64,000 nucleotides of DNA from SIG598 sp045580875 (GCA_045580875.1 JAZNOP010000117.1:35566-99565), one strand, 5' to 3'; counted from the stretch's first letter, positions 8,327 through 17,162 are shown. Translations and numbers: made by a program. The notes: generated by a model from the letters alone, not told the origin.

Positions 8327-9415
8327 ATGTCCTCAAACTGGGGTAATAATATTAAAATTTCCATATTCGGCGAGAGCCATGGTCTTGGCATCGGCGTTGT
8401 CATCGACGGTCTGCCTGCAGGCGAAAAGCTTGACTTTGATGAGCTGCGCCGCGAGATGAACCGCCGCGCACCCGGTCAGGATCCCACAGCAACTCCGCGC
8501 TTTGAGAAAGATGCGCCGGAGATCTGCTCAGGTATTCTGAACGACACCACAACCGGTGCGCCGCTGTGTGCCGTCATTGAAAATGCCAACACACGTTCCT
8601 CTGATTATGACAAGCTTGCGCGCCTGCCGCGTCCCGGTCATGCCGACTACACAGCTTCTGTGCGCTACAACGGCTGTAATGATGTCCGCGGCGGCGGTCA
8701 TTTCAGCGGACGTCTCACCGCTCCGCTCACCTTCGCAGGCGCAGTATGCAAGCAGATTCTTGCCCGCAGAGGAATCACCGTCGGCGGACACATACTCGCT
8801 GTAGGCAATGTTTACGACATCTCATTCGACCCTGTAAATATCGATCCTGCTGCACTGAGAGCACTCGGCAATGATACCTTTGCCCTGCTCGACAAGACCT
8901 ACGAGGAGCCCATGCGCGAAACCATTGCCCGCGCACACGCTGACGGTGACAGCATCGGCGGAATTCTTGAGATTGCCGCTGTCGGTATGCCTGCAGGTAT
9001 CGGCTCTCCGATGTTCGGCGGTGTTGAGAACGTGCTCAGTTCAATTGTTTTCGGTGTTCCTGCCGTCAAGGGCGTTGAATTCGGCGCCGGCTTCAACGTC
9101 GCGAGAATGCGCGGAAGCGAGTGCAACGATCCCTTCGCATTCGACAGAGGAAGAATCGTCACCACCTCAAACAACTGCGGCGGTATTCTCGGCGGCATAA
9201 CCACCGGTATGCCGGTCATCATGAGAGCCGCTGTCAAGCCCACACCCTCAATCGCACAGAAGCAGCGCACTGTTGACCTTGCTGACAAGCGCGACACGCT
9301 GCTCGCAATAAACGGACGCCACGACCCCTGCATTGTCCCGCGCGCACTGCCTGCCATCGAGGCGGCTGTTGCCATAGGTCTTGCAGATATGCTTAAGGAG
9401 GCAGGAAGATTATGA
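8327..9415 (+). CDS. aroC: Chorismate synthase
   Basis: Converts EPSP to chorismate with reduced FMN, the last step of the shikimate pathway. 362 residues, full length. It shows the family signatures GESHGLGIGVVIDGLPAG near the N-terminus and FSGRLTAPLTFAGA (about 124-137). The C-terminal signature with KRDTLLAINGRHDPCIVPRA is also intact. GGAGG lies nine bases before the ATG. It overlaps the next gene by four bases (ATGA), a chorismate mutase fusion, so the enzyme making chorismate is coupled to one using it. Confidence 0.97.
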   Translation: MSSNWGNNIKISIFGESHGLGIGVVIDGLPAGEKLDFDELRREMNRRAPGQDPTATPRFEKDAPEICSGILNDTTTGAPLCAVIENANTRSSDYDKLARLPRPGHADYTASVRYNGCNDVRGGGHFSGRLTAPLTFAGAVCKQILARRGITVGGHILAVGNVYDISFDPVNIDPAALRALGNDTFALLDKTYEEPMRETIARAHADGDSIGGILEIAAVGMPAGIGSPMFGGVENVLSSIVFGVPAVKGVEFGAGFNVARMRGSECNDPFAFDRGRIVTTSNNCGGILGGITTGMPVIMRAAVKPTPSIAQKQRTVDLADKRDTLLAINGRHDPCIVPRALPAIEAAVAIGLADMLKEAGRL

Positions 9416-10248
9416 TAAGCAAGCCGGAACTTGAAATAAAACTTGATGAACTTGATGAACAGATCATTGCTCTGCTTGAGCAGCGCATGGAACTTGCCGC
9501 CGAAATAGCCTCCTGCCGTCTCGACCGCTCGCTTGTTCTGAGCGATGAGCAGAAGGATCAGGCTCTTATCGCAAAAGCTTCCGAAAGCGGCGAGCAGGGC
9601 GGATATGTCGCTGAAATTTACAAGACCGTTCTGCGCTGCGGCCGTGAACAGCAGGCAGAACAGTTCGGCATAGAGCTGCCCCGCGTTATTGACATCAGCC
9701 GTGAGCTGCTTTCCTCTCACGTCTATCCCGGCGATCCCATTCCCGAGCTTCGACGTGTCGGCTCAATATCCGAGGGCAGAAACAGCAATCTTTCCGCACT
9801 GAGTATGTGCGTTCATAATTCCACACACGTTGATGCTCCGCTCCACTTCGTAGACGGCGCAGGAGATATACTCACCATCGCGCCTGATGTGGCTGTCGGC
9901 AGATGTCTTGTCGTTGATTATGACCACGATGTCACTGCAGACGATATCCGCTCGCTTCCTGCCGGCACAAAGCGCCTGCTTGTAAAAGGCGGTGTATTCA
10001 TCTCTCCTGAAGGAGCGAAAGCAATCGCAGATTCTGAACTGCTTCTCATCGGCGTTGAGCCTCAGTCGGTAGCACCTGCTGAGACCTCATGCGAGGTGCA
10101 TCGCACCATGCTCGGCGCAGGCAGGATACTCGTTGAGGGTCTTGACCTTCAGATGGTATGCCCGGGTGAATACACCCTTTCTGCAATGCCGCTCAAGATA
10201 GCCGGAAGCGAGGGGGCACCCTGCCGCGCTGTGCTCATCTGCGACTGA
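9412..10248 (+). CDS. Chorismate mutase (AroQ)-cyclase family hydrolase fusion
   Basis: 278 residues, two domains. Residues 1-85 are an all-helical AroQ-type chorismate mutase (ELEIKLDELDEQIIALLEQR, later VAEIYKTVLR), which rearranges chorismate to prephenate. Residues 90-278 belong to the cyclase/kynurenine-formamidase-like metal hydrolase family, with the metal motif H135-N-S-T-H139-V-D141-A-P-L-H145-F. The hydrolase substrate is unknown. It is translationally coupled to aroC. The joint suggests a hydrolase working on a chorismate- or prephenate-derived or aromatic amide compound, but this is inference. Confidence 0.85.
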   Translation: MISKPELEIKLDELDEQIIALLEQRMELAAEIASCRLDRSLVLSDEQKDQALIAKASESGEQGGYVAEIYKTVLRCGREQQAEQFGIELPRVIDISRELLSSHVYPGDPIPELRRVGSISEGRNSNLSALSMCVHNSTHVDAPLHFVDGAGDILTIAPDVAVGRCLVVDYDHDVTADDIRSLPAGTKRLLVKGGVFISPEGAKAIADSELLLIGVEPQSVAPAETSCEVHRTMLGAGRILVEGLDLQMVCPGEYTLSAMPLKIAGSEGAPCRAVLICD

Positions 10249-10295
10249 TTCTCCCAATGCTATAAAACACTCCGATAAGGACAGAATAAACATAA

Positions 10296-11243
10296 ATGGA
10301 AAAACGTTCAAAAAGCTCACTTGCCGGTGTGCTGATGCTGCTTGTCGGCTCGATGATATGGGGCTCGGCATTTGTCGCTCAGAGCTCCGGAATGGACCAC
10401 GTAGGTCCGTACACCTTCAACGGTCTGCGTTTTCTGATAGGCTCAGCCGCATTGCTCCCCGTTGTTCTCTTCAGACATCTGTACCGGAAGAAGCGCGGCG
10501 AGCTGCCCGACAGGACACCTGAGCAAAAGCGTACCGATCTGATTTACAACATACGCGGAGGCATTATCGCCGGTCTTGCGGTTTTTATTCCCTCCACACT
10601 GCAGCAGATAGGTCTTGTGGACACCGCGCCAGGCAAATCCGGATTCATAACTGCCATGTATATCGTGGCTGTGCCGGTGCTTTCGCTCTTCCTCGGCAAG
10701 AAGATACGTCTTAATGTATGGATAAGCATTCTGCTTGCTGTTGCCGGTCTTTACTTCCTTTGCGTGACCGAGCAGTTCAGCATAACACGCAGCGACACCA
10801 TAACGCTTATCTCGGTCTTTTTCTGGGCCGTTCAGATACTTGTCATTGATTATTACGCTCCGCGCATGGACTGCTTCCTGCTTTCCTGCCTCGAATTCCT
10901 CGTTGCAGGTCTGCTGTCGCTTGTTCCCATGTTCCTGTTTGAAGAGCCCAGCCTTGAAGCTATCAAAGGCTGTGCCGGTTCACTGCTGTATGTCGGCATA
11001 ATGTCCTGCGGCGTTGCCTATACCCTTCAGCCGCTTGGACAGAAGCGCACCGCACCGACCCTTGCCGCTATTCTGATGAGTCTTGAGTCGGTTTTCGCCG
11101 TACTCACCGGCTTTATCATTCTCGGCGACAGGCTGTCTGCCCGCGAATCGGTCGGCTGTGTGCTGATGTTCGCTGCTGTGCTGCTGGCTCAGTTCAGCTT
11201 CAAACGCAGAAACAAGACAGAATGCGAAACCAGCGCGGTCTGA
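10296..11243 (+). CDS. DMT-superfamily transporter (two EamA domains)
   Basis: 315 residues with about ten hydrophobic segments in two EamA repeats; the first starts MLLVGSMIWGSAFVAQ. It carries the RhaT/YedA-style mark of drug/metabolite exporters. It sits 47 bases after the chorismate mutase fusion on the same strand, so export of an aromatic metabolite is possible, although EamA substrates are hard to predict. The start has only a distant AAGGA. Confidence 0.85.
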   Translation: MEKRSKSSLAGVLMLLVGSMIWGSAFVAQSSGMDHVGPYTFNGLRFLIGSAALLPVVLFRHLYRKKRGELPDRTPEQKRTDLIYNIRGGIIAGLAVFIPSTLQQIGLVDTAPGKSGFITAMYIVAVPVLSLFLGKKIRLNVWISILLAVAGLYFLCVTEQFSITRSDTITLISVFFWAVQILVIDYYAPRMDCFLLSCLEFLVAGLLSLVPMFLFEEPSLEAIKGCAGSLLYVGIMSCGVAYTLQPLGQKRTAPTLAAILMSLESVFAVLTGFIILGDRLSARESVGCVLMFAAVLLAQFSFKRRNKTECETSAV

Positions 11244-11336
11244 ATTACGCTATCCACCGTTTCATTCACTGCATTGAATGAAGCGAGAATATATAACACA
11301 ATACACGGCGGAGAATCCGCCAGAAAGGAAACATAA

Positions 11337-12068
11337 ATGCTTGAACTTCGAAACTGTACCTTCAGCGTTGACGATGCTGAAGGAAGAGCTGATATAGTAA
11401 ACAACGTCAGCCTTACGATAGATGACGGCAAGTTCGTTGTCATCACCGGTCCCAACGGCGGCGGCAAGTCCACCCTTGCACGTCTGATAATGGGAATCGA
11501 AAAGCCCACCTCCGGCTCCATTATCTTCAACGGAACCGATATCACCAATATGTCCATCACCGAGCGCGCACGTCTCGGCATAGGCTATGCCTTCCAGCAG
11601 CCGCCCCGTTTCAAGGGGCTTACCGTCCACCGTCTGCTCAGCCTCGCAGGAGGCACCGAGCTTCCGGAAGACACCTGCTGCAGCTATCTGACCTCTGTCG
11701 GTCTGTGTTCGAAAGACTACCTCTACCGCGAGGTTGACAATTCGCTTTCGGGCGGCGAGCTCAAGAGAATTGAAATCGCTACCCTCATGGCACGTAATCT
11801 CGACCTCGCCATCTACGACGAGCCCGAGGCTGGCATCGACCTGTGGAGTTTTGCCATGCTGGTAAACAGCTTCAAGACCATCAGCAAGAGCCGTCACAAG
11901 AGCGTTATCATAATCTCCCATCAGGAGCGTATAATGAAGCTGGCAGATGAAATAATCGTCATTGCCGGCGGACATATCACAAAGCAGGGACCGCAGGAGG
12001 AAATCTTCGGCGATCTGCTCACAGAAATCGGCGAGGGCTGTGACTTCGGCGGAAAGGCAGGTGCGTGA
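11337..12068 (+). CDS. sufC: Fe-S assembly ATPase SufC
   Basis: ABC-type ATPase of the SUF/SMS cluster-assembly complex, cytoplasmic. 243 residues. Walker A is GPNGGGKST (about 39-47), the signature is NSLSGGELKRIEIA, and Walker B is LAIYDEPEAGIDL. The Q-loop FQQPP and the H-loop SHQER are also present. AAGGAAAC precedes the ATG. The single SufB-like gene follows within two bases, giving a two-gene SufC-SufB unit without sufD, sufS or sufU. Confidence 0.93.
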   Translation: MLELRNCTFSVDDAEGRADIVNNVSLTIDDGKFVVITGPNGGGKSTLARLIMGIEKPTSGSIIFNGTDITNMSITERARLGIGYAFQQPPRFKGLTVHRLLSLAGGTELPEDTCCSYLTSVGLCSKDYLYREVDNSLSGGELKRIEIATLMARNLDLAIYDEPEAGIDLWSFAMLVNSFKTISKSRHKSVIIISHQERIMKLADEIIVIAGGHITKQGPQEEIFGDLLTEIGEGCDFGGKAGA

Positions 12069-12070
12069 CA

Positions 12071-12997
12071 ATGGCAAAGATGGACAACATAGACAGAGCA
12101 ATGCTTGAGGCTGTTGCCGACCTTCACACCGTTCCCGACGGAGCCTACAATATCCGCAAGAACGGCGAAAGCGTTTCCCGCAACACCACCGAAGAGATTG
12201 AAATCATAACCAAAACTGACAAGCCGGGCATTGATATCATCATAAAGCCGGGCACAAAGAACCGCAGTGTCCATATTCCGGTCATCATCACCGAAACCGG
12301 AATAGAGGAGTGCGTTTACAACGACTTCTACGTCGGTGAGGACTGCGATGTTCTCATCGTTGCCGGCTGCGGCATTCACAACTGCGGCAATCAGGACAGC
12401 CGCCATGACGGCATTCACACCTTCCACATCGGCAGAGGCTCACGCGTCAAGTACGTTGAGAAGCACTACGGCGAGGGCGAAGGCACCGGTGCAAGAATTC
12501 TCAACCCTGTAACAGAAATCTATCAGGACGAAAATTCCGTCTGCGAGCTTGAGAGCGTTCAGATACGCGGTGTTGACTCCACCGTTCGCACAACAGTAGC
12601 TCACCTCAAGGCAGGCGCGAAGATGCAGGTTCTTGAGCGTCTGATGACACACAACGACCAGCACGCACAGTCGGATATGCGCGTCGAGCTCGACGGCGAG
12701 GGCGCATCTCTGCAGATAATATCCCGTTCTGTTGCAAAGGACAATTCCGTACAGGTATTCCACCCCATTGCCGTTGGCAATGCCCCCTGTCACGCACACA
12801 TTCAGTGTGACTCCATCATCATGGACGGCGCTCATGTCAGCTCCATTCCCGAGATAGTTGCAAATCACCCCGAAGCAGGCATTATCCACGAGGCTGCTAT
12901 CGGGCGCATAAACAGCGACCAGCTTCTCAAGCTGCAGACCTTCGGCATGACCGCCGAGGAAGCAGAAAACGTCATTATCGAGTGCTTCCTCAACTAA
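12071..12997 (+). CDS. SufB/SufD-like Fe-S scaffold, minimal (SmsB-type)
   Basis: 308 residues, about a hundred fewer than typical SufB or SufD. It keeps the core beta-helix and the C-terminal SufC-binding helices (INSDQLLKLQTFGMTAEEAE). The cysteine in HIQCDSIIMDG (C246) aligns with the SufB site used in cluster assembly, and histidines lie near 266-273. As the only scaffold beside sufC it would have to form a homodimer, as in the minimal SufBC/SMS systems of archaea and some anaerobes. The ATG at 12071 is preferred; a GTG at 12065 overlapping sufC by four bases is possible. Confidence 0.87.
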   Translation: MAKMDNIDRAMLEAVADLHTVPDGAYNIRKNGESVSRNTTEEIEIITKTDKPGIDIIIKPGTKNRSVHIPVIITETGIEECVYNDFYVGEDCDVLIVAGCGIHNCGNQDSRHDGIHTFHIGRGSRVKYVEKHYGEGEGTGARILNPVTEIYQDENSVCELESVQIRGVDSTVRTTVAHLKAGAKMQVLERLMTHNDQHAQSDMRVELDGEGASLQIISRSVAKDNSVQVFHPIAVGNAPCHAHIQCDSIIMDGAHVSSIPEIVANHPEAGIIHEAAIGRINSDQLLKLQTFGMTAEEAENVIIECFLN

Positions 12998-13035
12998 GCG
13001 TTCAATAAAATTCCCATCAAGGAGGTGTGTGCGGC

Positions 13036-14175
13036 TTGAAGCTGCCGACAGCAAAATCAATCGATGCATTCATGCGCAGGCACGGTATCAGCCGCAGCAC
13101 ACTGCGCCGCTCGCTGACTGCCGCCGTACTTGCCGTTCTGCTGGCTGTCTGTATACCGGTTTTCAGCACACTGAACACCCTTTACGCAGCAGCCAACAGC
13201 ATCGTTAAGGTGGATACCTCCGGTGACAGCGCAAACATCGACGAGGTCTTCCAGCAGCAGTTCCAGCATGACGACACCGACCTTACCCTGTCCGACACAG
13301 ACGCGCAGGTGGTAAGCGATGCCGACGCCGTTGCAACAGCCTTTCTCAAAGCCAACCAGCAACCGATAAACACAACCGAGGAAGGCATCATCAACATCCT
13401 CCTCATCGGCTGCGACACCAACGAATACAAGGGCTATATGCGCTCTGACTCGATGATAATTCTCTCGATAAACACTGTTACAGGCAGTGTCAAGCTGATT
13501 TCACTGATGCGCGATATGCGTGTCATGGTGGGCGGCGGCTATGATAAGCTCAACGCCGCATTTGCCTACGACAGCAGCGGTCAGCTTCTTCTCGAAACAA
13601 TCAGGGAGAATTTCCTCATTGATATCGAAGACTTCGTGTGCATCAACTACCGCGCCTTCCGCAGGGCGGTCGATGCTCTCGGCGGCGTAACTGTCACTGT
13701 CGAGGAGGACGATATCAAGGCAATCAACAAATGTATTTCCGATGAGACCCAGCATATCCAGTATCCCGGCGAGCAGCTTCTCAACGGCACTCAGACTCTT
13801 GCCTTCTGTCAGATGCGCTCTGTCGGCACTGATATTGCACGAACAGCACGTCAGCGAATAGTCATGACCGAGCTTCTGCGCATGGCGGAGGATATGTCGA
13901 TATCCGATATGACCGAGCTCATCGAAGCAACCATGCCGAACATTCTCACAAACATGACTCAGGGCGAGCTTTTCTGGCTGGCGCTCAAGGCGGTCTCAAT
14001 GGACAACATCACCGTAAGCCAGATGCGCATACCTATAGACCACTCCTGGCAGGACGTAGTAGTCGACCAGAGGTGGTACATCAGCTTCAATCATAAGAAA
14101 AATGTTGACGCTCTTCACGATATGATTTACGGCGAAAACCTCACTGACGTCAGCGAATCCGACGTCGATGGGTAA
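13036..14175 (+). CDS. LytR-CpsA-Psr (LCP) family cell-wall ligase
   Basis: Attaches anionic or other glycopolymers to peptidoglycan outside the membrane. A signal-anchor lies at about 22-47. The LCP domain runs from about 115 to 300: NILLIGCDT, RSDSMIILSI, SLMRDMRV with the catalytic-type arginines, and DALGGVTV. The first codon in the frame (GTG, 13027) touches the GGAGG at 13021-13025, so the TTG at 13036, ten bases after it, is the likely start (379 residues). It could use the polymer made by glycosyltransferases such as those at 4-6 kb, but no direct link is visible. Confidence 0.9.
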   Translation: MKLPTAKSIDAFMRRHGISRSTLRRSLTAAVLAVLLAVCIPVFSTLNTLYAAANSIVKVDTSGDSANIDEVFQQQFQHDDTDLTLSDTDAQVVSDADAVATAFLKANQQPINTTEEGIINILLIGCDTNEYKGYMRSDSMIILSINTVTGSVKLISLMRDMRVMVGGGYDKLNAAFAYDSSGQLLLETIRENFLIDIEDFVCINYRAFRRAVDALGGVTVTVEEDDIKAINKCISDETQHIQYPGEQLLNGTQTLAFCQMRSVGTDIARTARQRIVMTELLRMAEDMSISDMTELIEATMPNILTNMTQGELFWLALKAVSMDNITVSQMRIPIDHSWQDVVVDQRWYISFNHKKNVDALHDMIYGENLTDVSESDVDG

Positions 14176-14243
14176 TCTGCCGGAATACCGGCATTTATTC
14201 CGTTTTGTTCACAACCATCACATTAAGAAAGCGTGGTATAAAA

Positions 14244-15698
14244 ATGGGTGTTTTATCTGATCTCCAGCCCAAAAAGGTTTTTGAATTCTTCGAACAGCTC
14301 TGTGCTATTCCCCACGGCTCAGGCAACACAAAGCAGATAAGCGACTTCTGCGTTGAGTTTGCACGTCAGCGCGGTCTGAAGTATTATCAGGACGAGCTGA
14401 ACAACGTTGTCATCTTCAAGCCCGCTTCGACAGGCTGCGAGGGTGCTGAGCCGGTCATACTGCAGGGTCATCTTGACATGGTCTGCAAGAAGGAGGACGA
14501 CTCCGATTTTGATTTCACCCGTGACGGACTCAGGCTCATGGTCGACGGCGACTGGCTGACCGCTGACGGCACCACTCTCGGCGGTGACGACGGCGCTGCA
14601 ATCGCTATGGCTATGGCAGTGCTTGATTCCGATGATATTACCCACCCGGCAATTGAGGCAGTATTCACTGTCGACGAGGAGACCGGCATGGAGGGCGCTG
14701 CGGGACTTGACACCTCTATTCTTCGCGCAAAGCGCATGATCAACATTGATTCCGAAGACGAAGGCGTTCTCACTGTAAGCTGTGCAGGCGGCTGCCGCGC
14801 AAACTGCGTACTGCCTGTTTCCCGCGAAAGCTATTCCGGCGACGTTTACAGAATTACAATCTCCGGACTTCTCGGCGGACACTCCGGCATAGAAATCGAC
14901 CGCGGCAGAGCAAGCTCAAATCAGCTCATGGGCAGACTTCTCAGCGCTGCTGCAAAGCGCATGACAGTACGTATTGCTGACATCTTCGGCGGCACTCTCG
15001 ACAACGTCATTCCCTCGCTCACATGGGTCGACGCTGTAATCGACGAGGATAAAGCAGCTGAGCTCGAGACTGTTATCGCTGAGTATCTTGCCATTTTCCG
15101 CAATGAATACGCAACTGCCGACCCCGGTATCAATATCACTCTTGAGAAAAAGGCAGAAACCGCAGCTGATGTGATAAGCGCAGCCGATTCTGCGCGCATC
15201 ATAAGCGCACTGCTTATTCTCCCCTATGGTGTACAGGCAATGAGCGCTGACATCGAGGGACTTGTTCAGACCTCGCTCAATCTTGGTGTTCTGCACACCA
15301 CCGCTGATGCCTGTGAGCTCAGCTTCTCTGTCCGCAGCTCGATCGCATCGCAGAAGAGAATGCTCATTGAGCGCGTCGAGGAGATAATCAGGCTGCTCGG
15401 CGGCAAAGTAACACTTTACGGTGATTATCCGGCATGGGAGTACCGTCACAATTCCCCCCTGCGCGACGTCATGATTTCCGCATGGGCGCAGATGTACGGC
15501 AGCGAGCCCAAGGTTGAAGCTATTCACGCAGGTCTCGAGTGCGGTCTTTTCGGCGGTAAAATTGCTGATCTTGATGCTGTTTCCTGCGGTCCGAATATGC
15601 GCGACGTTCACTCTCCGCAGGAGCGCCTGAGCATCTCCTCCACCGCAAAGGTATGGGAGTATCTCAAGCTGGTGCTCAAGATGCTCACTGAGATATAA
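14244..15698 (+). CDS. pepD: PepD-like aminoacyl-histidine dipeptidase (M20C)
   Basis: Metallopeptidase cleaving Xaa-His and similar dipeptides in the cytoplasm. 484 residues from ATG 14244, where the protein begins MGVLSDLQPKKVFEFFEQLC, the usual PepD start. Metal-site strings are QGHLDMVC, LGGDDGAA, DEETGMEGA and, at the C-terminus, HAGLECG. The upstream in-frame ATG at 14205 lacks homology. No strong ribosome binding site is visible. It lies between the LCP gene and a clear terminator. Confidence 0.93.
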   Translation: MGVLSDLQPKKVFEFFEQLCAIPHGSGNTKQISDFCVEFARQRGLKYYQDELNNVVIFKPASTGCEGAEPVILQGHLDMVCKKEDDSDFDFTRDGLRLMVDGDWLTADGTTLGGDDGAAIAMAMAVLDSDDITHPAIEAVFTVDEETGMEGAAGLDTSILRAKRMINIDSEDEGVLTVSCAGGCRANCVLPVSRESYSGDVYRITISGLLGGHSGIEIDRGRASSNQLMGRLLSAAAKRMTVRIADIFGGTLDNVIPSLTWVDAVIDEDKAAELETVIAEYLAIFRNEYATADPGINITLEKKAETAADVISAADSARIISALLILPYGVQAMSADIEGLVQTSLNLGVLHTTADACELSFSVRSSIASQKRMLIERVEEIIRLLGGKVTLYGDYPAWEYRHNSPLRDVMISAWAQMYGSEPKVEAIHAGLECGLFGGKIADLDAVSCGPNMRDVHSPQERLSISSTAKVWEYLKLVLKMLTEI

Positions 15699-15727
15699 TC
15701 AATCAGATATAATCCTATAAACAAACG

Positions 15728-15756
15728 AAGAGCCATCCATAAGGGTGGCTCTTTTT
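15728..15756 (+). terminator. Intrinsic terminator after pepD
   Basis: 11-bp stem with one G.U pair (15728-15738 with 15743-15753), loop ATAA, then TTTTT. Confidence 0.9.
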
Positions 15757-15820
15757 GCAGATATATTCACGCCTGAACATCACTTTTTCAAAGTCCTTCC
15801 AGGAAATAAAGTTAATATGA

Positions 15821-16049
15821 TAAATTTGGGTTTAGCGGAGTAAAAGTTTTGATCGACCTTTTTCAAAAGGTCGTGGGTCAAGGGCAACGCCCTTGCAGGT
15901 TTTAAGGACGGAGTCCTTAATTCTTTTTCGATGAGAAGTTGAGGCTTTGCCTCAAACTCCACGAGGACGCTGTCCTCGACCTGCCACCTTTAACAAAGGT
16001 GGACGAAACTTTTAATCTGCCTGCGCTTAATCGCATAAACCCAAATTTA
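15821..16049 (+). repeat. 229-bp hairpin-rich interspersed element, copy 1
   Basis: Bounded by a perfect 14-bp terminal inverted repeat, TAAATTTGGGTTTA at 15821-15834 and its complement at 16036-16049. Inside are six consecutive short hairpins with 7-8 bp stems and loops of 2-4 bases: 15856-15873, 15879-15895, 15902-15920, 15939-15956, 15962-15979 and 15983-16001 (rough limits). The same unit, also exactly 229 bp, lies at 49121-49349, and a reversed partial copy at 63852-64000. The outer TA of each end could be a TA target duplication. It encodes no credible protein. Its right end supplies the TAA stop of the minus-strand kinase gene. Confidence 0.93.
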
Positions 16050-16559
16050 CCAATCTATCTCTCTCATAAACCTGTCAAGCTGGCGTTGATTTCTGATAAC
16101 GGTCACCTTGTCAGAATAGTCGGCGCAGACCCTTTTGTATCGTTCCTTCGACTGCGCGGTGCGCCCGTCACGCAGTATCCACATCATAAACTCCATGTCA
16201 AATTTTTCATCGCAGCCCTGAGTTATCGATTCTCTTGTGCGCCCGCGATATTTCAGGTGACGGCGAAAAGCTCTGGCAAAACACGAAATCCGGTTAAAAT
16301 CCATGAAAATTATCCTGTCGGCTGCAGCCATACGCTCCCAGTAATCCAGCTTTGAGTAATTACCGTCAATCACCCAGCTGTTATTGCTGGCGACAAAATT
16401 CCGGAGAGTCTCCAGCTGAGTGTCAAGCTCGCTTTCGTTCCAGCCGGGCAGCCAGTAAACACAGTCAAGATGCAGCACCGGCAGCGTATATTTCCTGCCA
16501 AGCCATGCCGCAAGAGTTGATTTTCCGCTGCCGCTGTATCCGATTATTGCAACTTTCAT
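16047..16559 (-). CDS. P-loop kinase, FlaR/adenylate-kinase-like
   Basis: 170 residues. P-loop IIGYSGSGKSTLA (about 6-18), then HLDCVYWLPGW and WVIDGNYS, the pattern of the small adenylate-kinase-related proteins often labelled DNA topology modulation protein FlaR. A nucleoside or small-molecule kinase role is likely; the label is historical. The ATG at 16559 overlaps the upstream GNAT stop (ATGA). The stop TAA is formed by the first three bases of repeat copy 1, so the original C-terminus may have been changed by the insertion. Confidence 0.8.
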   Translation of the reverse strand: MKVAIIGYSGSGKSTLAAWLGRKYTLPVLHLDCVYWLPGWNESELDTQLETLRNFVASNNSWVIDGNYSKLDYWERMAAADRIIFMDFNRISCFARAFRRHLKYRGRTRESITQGCDEKFDMEFMMWILRDGRTAQSKERYKRVCADYSDKVTVIRNQRQLDRFMREIDW

Positions 16560-17116
16560 GACAGACAACCCTCTTTCTGTGAGCCATATTGCTTTTCACT
16601 GATTATCAGTTCAAAAATGCCGCCGTCAAAATATATTGCATTACCTTCGTTATCAACATGAAACGATACTTTTTCCGAGCCAATCTGTCTGAATCCCAAG
16701 GACTTGAGCAGATTTACTGAAGGCAGATTATTAAGCGCTGTGCCTGCGGTAATTCTGCTTATACCGTAGCTGTAAAGATAGGTGAAAAGTTCTGTATGAC
16801 TTTCTTTTGCATAGCCCATACCGTGATAGTCAGAGTGAAAACAGTAACCAAGTTCATATCCGTAATCGCGCTGATTGAATGCGATATAGCCGATAACTGC
16901 TTCATTCAGGCATATTGCAAAAAACATATGCTCCGTGCTGCATGAAGTATCAGCCCATCGTTTGATTCGCTCACATACATCGCGGTCGTTTGTGCAGTGC
17001 GGTTTATCATACTGTGCATATTCCGACGCATTGAAATCTTCCCATATGTTCTTTATGCTTTTCCAGTCGGATTCAATTATTCTCCGGATACATAAGCTGT
17101 CAGTCTTCAGAAGCAT
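16556..17116 (-). CDS. GNAT family N-acetyltransferase (RimJ/RimL-like)
   Basis: 186 residues from ATG 17116, which has GAGGTG upstream; the open frame extends to 17188 without support. Acetyl-CoA site pattern YHGMGYAKES at about 119-128, followed by GTALNNLPSVNLLKSLGF, typical of RimJ/RimL-type transferases. Substrate unknown. It is translationally coupled to the FlaR-like kinase. Confidence 0.85.
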   Translation of the reverse strand: MLLKTDSLCIRRIIESDWKSIKNIWEDFNASEYAQYDKPHCTNDRDVCERIKRWADTSCSTEHMFFAICLNEAVIGYIAFNQRDYGYELGYCFHSDYHGMGYAKESHTELFTYLYSYGISRITAGTALNNLPSVNLLKSLGFRQIGSEKVSFHVDNEGNAIYFDGGIFELIISEKQYGSQKEGCLS

Positions 17117-17162
17117 CCTGTTCACCTCACGGTTGAGCTTTCTATAATAAATTGAACTGTAA

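Noticed and set aside
15780..15962. Minus-strand 60-codon ORF inside repeat copy 1 (and its relative at 49059-49262)
   Set aside because: The frame runs through the hairpins of the repeat and has no ribosome binding site; similarity between the two comes from the repeat DNA, not protein selection. The two also differ in their ends.
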